From: Aeropyrum sp.
Lineage (GTDB): Archaea; Thermoproteota; Thermoprotei_A; Sulfolobales; Acidilobaceae
Reading direction: 5' to 3'
NCBI GenBank assembly: GCA_015523465.1
Contig: WAKF01000041.1
Span: forward strand, 1 to 57,507
DNA length: 57,507 nt
Position numbers and translations under genes: made by a program. The notes beneath the pieces were generated by a model. That model was given only the letters and a program-made list of their open reading frames with translations. It did no database searches and was not told the origin of the DNA. This document shows positions 51,205 to 57,507 of this stretch, in pieces (the first letter of the stretch is position 1; each line of letters begins with the position of its first letter).

Positions 51205-51786
51205 GTGGCTAGGGAGGACGGCGGGGGCTACAGGGTCCTGGTGACTACTAGTAGGCGCCCCAGCCCCCGCATTAGGAGTTTCGTAAAGGACCTGGTTGCA
51301 GTTGTGCCCGGAGCCTTCAGGTTCACTAGAGGCCACTATAGCATGGAGGAGCTTGCTAGAGAGGCTTACTTGAAGGGTGCTGATAGGATAGTGGTGGTTG
51401 GGGAGAGAAGGGGTAACCCGGGGATCATAAGAGCATATGCATTTAAACCCGAGGACCTACGCCCCCACAACATTGTAACCTTCATAGTTAAGGGGGTCAC
51501 GCTATCGAGGGAAGCCCACACACCCCCGCCACCTAGAGGGGCTGTGAGGGAGCTAGTAGCAAACCCCCTGACGGGTGGCGTGGCGGAGGAGTTCGCAGAC
51601 GCTATGGTAACAGCTTTCCACGCCAGGCTGAAACCCAAGGTTACCAAGGGTTTTGTGGAAGCTAGGATCAAGGGGCTAGACCCGAGAACAGTGCTGGTAG
51701 AGTTCTACCTCGATGGGGAGAAGAGGGTAGGACCTAGGATCAAGCTCGGAAAACCTAGGAAAATGTTAAAGAGTCCATCACAGTGA
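51205..51786 (+). CDS. Brix-domain ribosome biogenesis protein (Imp4-like)
   Basis: Single Brix domain, 193 residues, the archaeal relative of eukaryotic Imp4/Rpf/Brx1, which bind pre-rRNA. Seen: YRVLVTTSRRPSPRIRSFVK (N-terminal sigma70-like motif), ADRIVVVGERRGNPGIIRAY, NIVTFIVKGVTLSRE and VLVEFYLDGEKRVGPRIKLG. GTG start, one base after rpl37ae. Last gene of the operon before the inserted surface protein gene. Confidence 0.9.
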   Translation: MAREDGGGYRVLVTTSRRPSPRIRSFVKDLVAVVPGAFRFTRGHYSMEELAREAYLKGADRIVVVGERRGNPGIIRAYAFKPEDLRPHNIVTFIVKGVTLSREAHTPPPPRGAVRELVANPLTGGVAEEFADAMVTAFHARLKPKVTKGFVEARIKGLDPRTVLVEFYLDGEKRVGPRIKLGKPRKMLKSPSQ

Positions 51787-51916
51787 GGCTAACTGTAGTA
51801 AATTAACTGTTTTTATGAAGAGTTCATGGCGTATTCTTAATACACGATATTGGTAGTAAGTGAAATAGCATTACATCTAATTAATTAAGAGTTAAGAGAG
51901 TAGGGGGTGGCGCGTC

Positions 51917-54900
51917 ATGCGCCATCCTCTAAGGCTCTACGTGGTTGTTGCTGTGATGCTATTAGTCATATCAGCCTCCTCATTACCATACCTTACATCC
52001 AGCCTCCAAACTGTTAGAGGTCTTAAGAATAGCACAGACGAGAGAGATGCTAATAACGTTTTAGTAACTACGGTTAGCGGGTTTAGTTATGCTGATGGCT
52101 ATTTCGTGAAGGTTGAAAGGAACCCCCCAGGGACTATTTGTAGTTTACAGCCGGTACACTTGTATATTGTAGGTGCGAACTCGGCTAATATACAAGTAGA
52201 TTACAGGATTACAGTGGAAACTAATCCTCCAATACCAGGCTTTGAGTCCCCTAGGGTATTAGAAGGTAGTACTTCCTATAGTGCGGCTAAACTAGCAATG
52301 AGTGGAGACATACTAGTTTCTTCTATGCCGGGGCTACCGTCTCTAGATGTAACCTTCACTTGGACATCCCCTATAGGAGAGAAGGTTAATGTTACTCTCA
52401 TAATAAGGTCGCAAGCTACTATTAATGTGTCTGTCGGAGCTGAGATTGTCTATAACGAAACCATAGCATTTGATACTTGTAACGTAGACTTAACAGGCAT
52501 CCCCTTCGCTCTAGCCTTCTCCTTAGACTCTATCACATCGGGAGCGATTACAGAGAACTTAGGCTTATCAACGCCAGGATGGGTGGCTTACGAAGGAGAT
52601 AGTGTTGCCATCTGGGTTTTAGCCCTCGACGATAATGGTCTTGAAGACGTGGTGGTAGAGTATAGTGTGAACGGTGGCGACGCTTCAACTGTTAAGGTGG
52701 AACCAGACCCTATAACCAAGGCTATAAGAGAGATAGTGGATGGTGTTAACGTCTTCTTAGAGAATCTTGAAGGTGAGTTAAGGCAGATAGACCCCTCAGT
52801 AAACTTGCCTAGGGTCTTCCTACCTATCTTTACAGGAGTCGTAGAGATACCACCCGTATCCTCAGGGAGCTACGTTCTCTTTAAGGCAAGAGCTAGAGAC
52901 GTAGACGGCAATACGAGCCTCTCTCCCGAAGGAATTTATTATACTACAATTAAAGGAGGTGTCAAGGTGCTCATAGTAGATCCAAGTCTTAGGCTGTGGC
53001 TCCTCAGGCATAATCTAGAGCTATTCTCTAACTCTTTAAAGGCTTCAGAAGCTATAGGTATGCCTAGCGAAGTTAGAGCTATTCTCGTTGACTTGAAAGG
53101 CCTTGCAAACAGGCTGAGCGAGCTAGCTTTACCCCCGTTCCGTAACTGGCAAGCGATCTCTGGGAGATACGAGATAATGATAGCTATGCCAGAGTCTGAC
53201 TTCAGCTCACTACTAGCCTCAGGGAGCTTCGAGCCAGAGGCTATCATATTGAGCAACCTCTTCCTCGGGGTAGAGGATGTTAACTATCTAGACTGGGATT
53301 TGAGGTATAGTGAAAACCTCGATGATATAATAGGGTATGTGAAGGAGAGGCATGCAGGAATCATAGTCACCCACGGAAGCCTCTCAGACTGGGTTATATG
53401 GACTTCCTGCGACGAGGACAATAGATATCGTGTAGCGCCTAGAGGGCATACTGCTACTAGCGTCTGGGACCTAGACATGATAAACGAAAGGACCCTGGCA
53501 GCGGTGCTGGGGTTACCTGAAATAACGCTGTGGGAGATTATGAGAGATTATGTAGCGGAGGGTCTTTGCTCTGCAAGCTATCCAGAGGCTCAGGCTGCGG
53601 GTCGAGTGATTGGTTCAATACCGTTAGTACTCCCTTACATCCCCTTCAGCGGCAGGTTACAGGCTACTGAGGCTGCGGAGGAGCTGGGCTTCCAGATCCC
53701 TCAGACCATCGAGGTTAAGGTGCCGGGGGCCTTCGAAGATGTTGGTTTTGACGCGTACACTTCAATAGGGTGGCAGCTAGCGCTTCCAAGACTCATAGCT
53801 GGAGAGGCTTTCAAGAAGCTTCCAGAGGCTTGGGATACAGCCTCTCAATTTTACTCTCGGCTAGCCACATTTCTAGCTCAGAACCTAAGTGAGGCTGGCG
53901 TCAGCCAGCAGCTACTAGAAGACACTTTAAGATCAGCTTTTGAAGGAGATATAGCGTTCATGAGAAACCTGCTAACCTCATCCACCATAGAGGGCTCAAG
54001 CTTCTACATGAGCTTCACGCTGGAGGGCTTGGGAGTGGTGGACTTAGAATTTACAGTCCCTAAAGTAGTGTTCAAAAAGTTCCTTCCAAGGCTCCCTGTG
54101 GAGCTTGTAGCAATCAGCGACGACTACCTTGCCGCCATAATAGTCCATGACAAGTATTGGGATCCCTGGGGGTATAGGGCTGTGTACTTCACCTTCGAAC
54201 CTGAAGCTACCGACCCGTCTACCGCCGAGGCATTGCTATCATCAGCCATAGAGTGGGCCCTACAGTGGAAATTTGAAGATATAGTTGAAATGTTAGGCGA
54301 TATCATAGCTCCTAAAGGGGTTGCAGAGGAGTTCAAGAATAAGCTAGTCAGTGTGGAGGGCTATCTAGACGTTGAAGAGTCTACGGTCCTTAACGAAGAA
54401 GGCTTCAACAGGATAGAGCTTAGGGCTCCTAAGGATGCTAAGTTGAACTTGATAATAGCGCATCCTACCACAGAGAGCTTGGACATAGAACTAATTGACG
54501 GTCCTGGGGAAATAGTTAACGTTGAGACTTCCAATAACGTCACCCTGGTTGAGGTGAGGGTTGTTGATGGAAGCGGTAGTATTGTTATAGGGCTGCAAGC
54601 CTCCTCAGATTCAAGCATAAATCCCGTTTATGTAGAGGGCTATACCCGCATTCCGCCTGAGACGGTTACGGTCACGGAGACCACAACAACTACAACGACT
54701 ACAACTGTAACTGAGACTACCACTGAGACTGTAACAACAGTCTCGACTACAACTACTACAGAAACCTTGGTTACTACGACTACCACCACTACAACATATA
54801 CTGTGACAAGTGTAGAGACGACTACTGAAACGGTCACGGAGAGTATCACGATTACAGAGACTATCCCGGGTACCACGACAACAGTCACGGTATCTACTAC

Positions 54901-55213
54901 TGTGACAAAACCCGTAGTAGAGACTAGGACTACAACTGCAACTGTGACTGTTACCGAGAGAGCCGTTGAGACTATAGCTTTCACCGAGACGGCCTTCGTG
55001 ACAGTAACGGAGACTCAGCCCTACACGAGGACAATATTCATAACAGTAACGCCCGATGAAAGGGTGGAGGCTACCATCGTCACCTCTGTAGAGACTCTTA
55101 CGGAGACCGTGACTGTTAGTGAAGGCGTGAGCCTCAGCGGACTTGGGGTGGCGGTGGTTCTAGCTTTAATTATAGGCCTGGTGGGAGGCTACATTTTGAG
55201 GAGACCTGGATAG
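51917..55213 (+). CDS. Giant Thr-rich stalked cell-surface protein
   Basis: A 1098-residue secreted, membrane-anchored protein of unknown family. Signal segment at residues 6-24 (RLYVVVAVMLLVISASSLP); a large beta-rich outside domain to about 910; then a stalk of about 150 residues (about 916-1070) made almost only of Thr, Val, Glu and Ser in TVTETTT-like units; and a C-terminal helix (1075-1093) before RRPG. The middle contains alpha/beta segments VKVLIVDPSLRLWLLRHNLE and GIIVTHGSLSDWVIW. Thr-rich, probably glycosylated stalks before a membrane anchor are typical of archaeal S-layer stalk proteins and of extracellular binding proteins. ATG with GGGGGTGG upstream. Confidence 0.85.
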   Translation: MRHPLRLYVVVAVMLLVISASSLPYLTSSLQTVRGLKNSTDERDANNVLVTTVSGFSYADGYFVKVERNPPGTICSLQPVHLYIVGANSANIQVDYRITVETNPPIPGFESPRVLEGSTSYSAAKLAMSGDILVSSMPGLPSLDVTFTWTSPIGEKVNVTLIIRSQATINVSVGAEIVYNETIAFDTCNVDLTGIPFALAFSLDSITSGAITENLGLSTPGWVAYEGDSVAIWVLALDDNGLEDVVVEYSVNGGDASTVKVEPDPITKAIREIVDGVNVFLENLEGELRQIDPSVNLPRVFLPIFTGVVEIPPVSSGSYVLFKARARDVDGNTSLSPEGIYYTTIKGGVKVLIVDPSLRLWLLRHNLELFSNSLKASEAIGMPSEVRAILVDLKGLANRLSELALPPFRNWQAISGRYEIMIAMPESDFSSLLASGSFEPEAIILSNLFLGVEDVNYLDWDLRYSENLDDIIGYVKERHAGIIVTHGSLSDWVIWTSCDEDNRYRVAPRGHTATSVWDLDMINERTLAAVLGLPEITLWEIMRDYVAEGLCSASYPEAQAAGRVIGSIPLVLPYIPFSGRLQATEAAEELGFQIPQTIEVKVPGAFEDVGFDAYTSIGWQLALPRLIAGEAFKKLPEAWDTASQFYSRLATFLAQNLSEAGVSQQLLEDTLRSAFEGDIAFMRNLLTSSTIEGSSFYMSFTLEGLGVVDLEFTVPKVVFKKFLPRLPVELVAISDDYLAAIIVHDKYWDPWGYRAVYFTFEPEATDPSTAEALLSSAIEWALQWKFEDIVEMLGDIIAPKGVAEEFKNKLVSVEGYLDVEESTVLNEEGFNRIELRAPKDAKLNLIIAHPTTESLDIELIDGPGEIVNVETSNNVTLVEVRVVDGSGSIVIGLQASSDSSINPVYVEGYTRIPPETVTVTETTTTTTTTTVTETTTETVTTVSTTTTTETLVTTTTTTTTYTVTSVETTTETVTESITITETIPGTTTTVTVSTTVTKPVVETRTTTATVTVTERAVETIAFTETAFVTVTETQPYTRTIFITVTPDERVEATIVTSVETLTETVTVSEGVSLSGLGVAVVLALIIGLVGGYILRRPG
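54658..55120 (+). repeat. Degenerate ACN/GAG triplet repeats coding the Thr-rich stalk
   Basis: Imperfect repeats of Thr, Val and Glu codons (ACT/ACA/ACG, GTN, GAG) in the frame of the surface protein. On the minus strand they give a false open frame of Val/Thr codons. They code for the extracellular stalk and probable O-glycosylation sites. Confidence 0.8.
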
Positions 55214-55246
55214 AACCTAGCCTGGGAGGCCTGGGGGGTCTGGCTA

Positions 55247-55504
55247 ATGTATGCTTCTATTGTGGATCTGTGCTTGGGAGCTTACTCTGAAGCTGTAGGA
55301 TCGGCCCTCCAGGTTGAGGCTAAGCAGAAGGGGCCTTCGCGTGGGCGTGTAAAGGTTGAGCTTAGGGAGGAGTGTGTGGATATCACCCTAGAGTCTGATA
55401 GCCCTACGGGGCTGATTGCCCTTCTAAACTCTTACTTGCTGCTAGCTCATGCAGCCTACTCGGCTCTCAGGTCTGTTGAGCCTTTTCAGAGCGGTTCCGG
55501 GTAG
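55247..55504 (+). CDS. pcc1: KEOPS subunit Pcc1
   Basis: An 85-residue Pcc1-family protein, the small dimer-forming KEOPS subunit that contacts Kae1. Family features: AVGSALQVEAKQKGPSRGRV, VKVELREECVDITLESDSP and GLIALLNSYLLLAHAAYSAL, with the LNSYL helix. It is next to prefoldin beta and a DUF3194 gene, the standard archaeal position of pcc1, so this is the better candidate for true Pcc1, and the gene at 38777 for the paralogue. ATG start. Confidence 0.88.
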   Translation: MYASIVDLCLGAYSEAVGSALQVEAKQKGPSRGRVKVELREECVDITLESDSPTGLIALLNSYLLLAHAAYSALRSVEPFQSGSG

Positions 55505-55518
55505 CTGTGGGGCTTGGG

Positions 55519-55525
55519 TTTAAAT
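55519..55525 (+). promoter_or_regulatory. TATA box before prefoldin beta
   Basis: GGGTTTAAATCCC in the 75-base gap between pcc1 and pfdB. The TTTAAAT core predicts transcription near 55548, 32 bases before the pfdB ATG. It looks like a tRNA T-arm at first sight but lacks the invariant C56. Confidence 0.4.
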
Positions 55526-55579
55526 CCCTCCACTAGGCACTCTCCCTTGATTGGTGCGGTTGGGATTAGGTGTTAGGGG

Positions 55580-55957
55580 ATGGTTGAGAGGCTTCCACCT
55601 GAGGTTGAGGCTAAGTACACGAAGTACCTTAAGATCCGTGAGACCCTGGAGACTGTGGTTAGGGAGAGGAGCGTCGTGGAGGCTAGCCTCGCAGAGGTCG
55701 AGAGCGTTTTGAAAGCGCTAGAGGCACTGCCGGACGACGTCGAGATCTACAAGGCTATGGGTTTCGTCATGGTTAAGTCTGATAAGGAGTCGATCAAAAA
55801 GGAGCTTGAGAATAGGAAGGAGGACCTGGAGATCAAGCTGAAGGTCCTTAGGGAGCAGGAAAAAGCGTTAAGAAGCGAGCTAGAGAGGCTTGAGGGCGAG
55901 ATTAGGAGGCTGCTTGGAGGGGCTGGAGCTGGTGGAGGGGCGAGAGGAGGAGCTTGA
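55580..55957 (+). CDS. pfdB: Prefoldin beta subunit
   Basis: Beta subunit of prefoldin (four per hexamer, with two of the alpha subunit at 10902). 125 residues: two coiled-coil helices (about 5-50 and 70-113) around a hairpin [20 protein letters not shown]. Ends in a Gly/Ala-rich tail [16 protein letters not shown] start. Overlaps the DUF3194 gene. Confidence 0.95.
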   Translation: MVERLPPEVEAKYTKYLKIRETLETVVRERSVVEASLAEVESVLKALEALPDDVEIYKAMGFVMVKSDKESIKKELENRKEDLEIKLKVLREQEKALRSELERLEGEIRRLLGGAGAGGGARGGA

Positions 55958-56249
55958 GGAGGCTGTGCTAGAGCTTGAGGAGAGGGTTAGGGGTATACTA
56001 GTAAAGGCCCTAGGGCATACGGCCTCCCAGATAGACGTGGTAGTGAGCCTCTCCCACGAGGCCGGGAGGCCTGTGAGGCTTGAGGTGGAGGTTAGGGCGT
56101 ATCGCAGGGGGGTCGAGGGTCTCGACGCCTTGGTGGAGGCTGCTATACATGAGGCGGTGAGGGAGTTTGAGCGTAGACTTGGCCTCAACAGCGTCAAGGC
56201 TCGCAGACATGCTAAGGAGAGCCGGAGAGACGGCCATAATAACGCATAG
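55935..56249 (+). CDS. DUF3194 protein
   Basis: A small archaeal protein always near pfdB; function unknown. GTG at 55935 is chosen (23-base overlap with pfdB, GGAGGGGCTGGAG upstream), giving 104 residues; the frame is open to TTG 55890. Acidic N-terminal helix [18 protein letters not shown], then [38 protein letters not shown] and a basic tail. The 3' end overlaps the DHH gene. Confidence 0.8.
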   Translation, partial: EGREEELEEAVLELEERVRGILVKALGHTASQIDVVVSLSHEAGRPVRLEVEVRAYRRGVEGLDALVEAAIHEAVREFERRLGLNSVKARRHAKESRRDGHNNA

Positions 56250-57225
56250 GAACGCGGACCTAGACGCCATAGCCTCGGCTATGATAGTGGCTAGGATAGC
56301 CGAGAGTCTGGGGGTAGAAACGTGCCTTGAGGTGCCTGAAGGCCCGGGGAAGCAGGCTAAAGACGCATTATCCGAGCTATCCCTAACCCCCCCGGGGCCA
56401 TGCGAGAGTAGGACCTACAGGCTCGCCATAGCGGTAGACGCCACAAACTCGCCCCAGCTAGGCGGCGCCCTGAAACTCTATCTCACCGCCGGGGCTCGGG
56501 TTGTCGTAGATCACCACGAGCCCGGGAGCCTGGCTGAGGCGTCAGACTTGGCTATAGTAGACCCCGATGCAGCGTCTACAACCGAGGTCGCGGTACTCCT
56601 ATCTCATGCCCTGGGGGTGAGGTTGACTGGGGGGCTAGCTAGCCTAGCACTTTTAGGCATAGTATCTGATAGTAGGAAGTTCTCGATAGTAGGGCCCTAC
56701 ACCTTCAAGGCCGCGCAGATGCTCGTGGAGATGGGAGGAGATTACGGGAGGGTAATGGAGTTCTTTAGGAGGAGCGGGCAGCAGGCGCAGGAAGATCTCT
56801 CACTAAGGATAGCCAAGCTCAAAGCCTTCTCGAGGCTGAAGCTAGGTAGGGCGTGCCACGACATACTCGTTGTGGCAACCCATATAGGAAGCCACGAGTC
56901 AGCCGTAGCACGGAGCCTAATATCAGAGGGGGCCGACGTGGCTGTAGTGGTTGTCGAGAGAAGGGAGGGGTTTAGAGTCTCAATTAGGGTGTCCCAGAGA
57001 GCTCTAGCTTCAGGGATCCAAGCAAGCAAGCTAGCAGCATTCATAGCGGAGAAGTTCGGAGGCGAGGGTGGAGGCCATGAAATGGCAGGGATGGCACATC
57101 TACCCCACAGCGCGGCACAGGGGCCGGAGGACCTAGTAGACGAACTCGCAGAAAGACTCCCAGGGAAGGTGGGGAGAATATGCGTTGAATACAGAGCCTC
57201 CCTCCAAGAAAAGGAAAGGAGCTGA
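56167..57225 (+). CDS. DHH/DHHA1 phosphoesterase (NrnA-like)
   Basis: A 352-residue DHH-family phosphoesterase like bacterial NrnA and archaeal pAp or oligo-RNA hydrolases. Active-site motifs intact: [15 protein letters not shown] (motif I), AIAVDATNSPQLGG (motif II), VVVDHHEPGS (DHH, motif III) and GIVSDSRKF (motif IV), with DHHA1 GGEGGGHEMAGMAHLP at the end. It probably degrades short oligonucleotides or dephosphorylates nucleotides, fitting the RNA-decay context. TTG 56167 follows GGTGAGGGAG; ATG 56209 is an alternative. Overlaps DUF3194. Confidence 0.92.
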   Translation: MSVDLASTASRLADMLRRAGETAIITHRNADLDAIASAMIVARIAESLGVETCLEVPEGPGKQAKDALSELSLTPPGPCESRTYRLAIAVDATNSPQLGGALKLYLTAGARVVVDHHEPGSLAEASDLAIVDPDAASTTEVAVLLSHALGVRLTGGLASLALLGIVSDSRKFSIVGPYTFKAAQMLVEMGGDYGRVMEFFRRSGQQAQEDLSLRIAKLKAFSRLKLGRACHDILVVATHIGSHESAVARSLISEGADVAVVVVERREGFRVSIRVSQRALASGIQASKLAAFIAEKFGGEGGGHEMAGMAHLPHSAAQGPEDLVDELAERLPGKVGRICVEYRASLQEKERS

Positions 57226-57481
57226 GAGGACGCTCAAAAGACCTAAATCACACGGCTTACATGCTATGCAAGGCTAGAGTCACTCAAGGACTCCCAGGGT
57301 ACCCTTCGCTCACTGACTACCACTTCTTCAGCTCTACTGGTGCTCATCCTTGTTAACCGGGGGGTTAAGGAGGGTGGAGGGTAGGACCTTCCTCGGGGTC
57401 CACTTCTTTGAGGGTTTCATGCGGCTTGCACCGTTAGAAACCTAGCGTACTACCATACCGCTTTAGGGTTGGGTGGGCGGT
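57226..57481. other. Gap with several short hairpins
   Basis: No gene was recognised. Three inverted repeats are visible: TTAACC/GGTTAA at 57353-57358 and 57363-57368 with a GGGG loop, GGACC/GGTCC at 57384-57388 and 57397-57401, and GGTTTC/GAAACC at 57413-57418 and 57437-57442, the last with an inner CGG/CCG. It may be a terminator region, a promoter with operators, or a small RNA gene. No conserved tRNA, SRP or RNase P RNA motif was found. Confidence 0.35.
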
Positions 57482-57507
57482 TTGGAGGCTAAGGGTAAGC
57501 CTAGGAT
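57482..57507 (+). CDS. Possible start of the next gene (partial)
   Basis: TTG at 57482, after GGGTGGGCGG, opens MEAKGKPR and runs to the window end. Only eight codons are seen, so it can not be identified, and the start is a guess from the ribosome site. Confidence 0.25.

Noticed and set aside
54640-54984. 114-codon Val-rich frame on the minus strand
   Set aside because: It is the complement of the Thr-codon stalk of the surface protein; a composition artefact.
55511-55535. tRNA T-arm-like GGGTTTAAATCCC
   Set aside because: The loop lacks the invariant C at position 56 and no acceptor or anticodon arm can be built around it; it fits a TATA box before pfdB.
1-57507. Intact transposon or integrase gene
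   Set aside because: No transposase or integrase product was found; only a doubtful TnpB-tail-like segment at about 16388.

Overview
This window is a gene-dense piece of a hyperthermophilic crenarchaeal chromosome, most likely of the Desulfurococcales. The reasons are direct: archaeal-type ribosomal proteins (L15e, L18a/LX, L31e, L37Ae, L39e, S3Ae, S15, S19e, S24e, S27ae, the last of these small zinc proteins), aIF6, prefoldin, exosome, SBDS, RNase P proteins, KEOPS, a bifunctional FBP aldolase/phosphatase, a crenarchaeal RecJ/Cdc45-like gene beside rps15, very frequent TTG and GTG starts, heavy AGG/ATA codon use, Shine-Dalgarno runs of G, and TATA boxes in front of many transcription units. 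I can not name the genus from sequence alone; a Pyrodictiaceae-like member is only a guess.

Layout. 1-9.4 kb: HD phosphohydrolase, argS, CBS protein, a degenerate metallo-beta-lactamase, an AbrB-ACT regulator, a small unknown gene, ileS. 9.3-16.3 kb: a Cas4-like nuclease, then a long minus-strand translation operon (DNA ligase, rnp4, YhbY, rps19e, PDCD5, rpl39e, rpl31e, aIF6, LX, pfdA, ftsY). 16.3-24.2 kb: a structured intergenic element, an NSUN-type RNA methyltransferase, a PIN nuclease, NAD kinase, a Trm5/Taw2-like enzyme, a pair of polytopic membrane proteins with paired histidines, FBPA/P and a restriction-fold protein. 24.2-34.1 kb: ABCE1, a UPF0173 hydrolase, MetAP, DUF1512 protein, metG, rps24e, rps27ae, kae1, bud32 and rdgB. 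34.1-37 kb: an AT-richer cell-surface cassette (SipW-type signal peptidase, a repeat-containing membrane-anchored exoprotein, a small secreted beta-rich protein) and a 390-base gap with a possible leaderless 29-codon gene. 37-42.9 kb: rps15, recJ/cdc45-like, pcc1-like, rps3ae, THUMP-SPOUT, radical SAM, and rnp2. 43.2-45 kb: orphan membrane protein, a possible C/D sRNA, YchF GTPase. 45-57.2 kb: the archaeal exosome superoperon (rpl15e, COG1325, rnp3, psmA, SBDS, rrp4, rrp41, rrp42, rpl37ae, Brix; then pcc1, pfdB, DUF3194, DHH), split by a 1098-residue Thr-rich surface protein.

Most of the window makes, modifies, matures and degrades RNA: three of the RNase P protein subunits, the exosome ring and cap, KEOPS (kae1, bud32 and two Pcc1-family genes), three tRNA synthetases and several RNA methyltransferases. 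The accessory parts are the surface cassette at 34-36.6 kb, the large stalk protein at 52-55 kb, the His-rich membrane pair at 20-22 kb, and several intergenic elements. I see no rRNA, no tRNA gene, no CRISPR array and no intact insertion sequence. Start sites were chosen from Shine-Dalgarno spacing, TATA position and family N-termini, and are inferences where stated.
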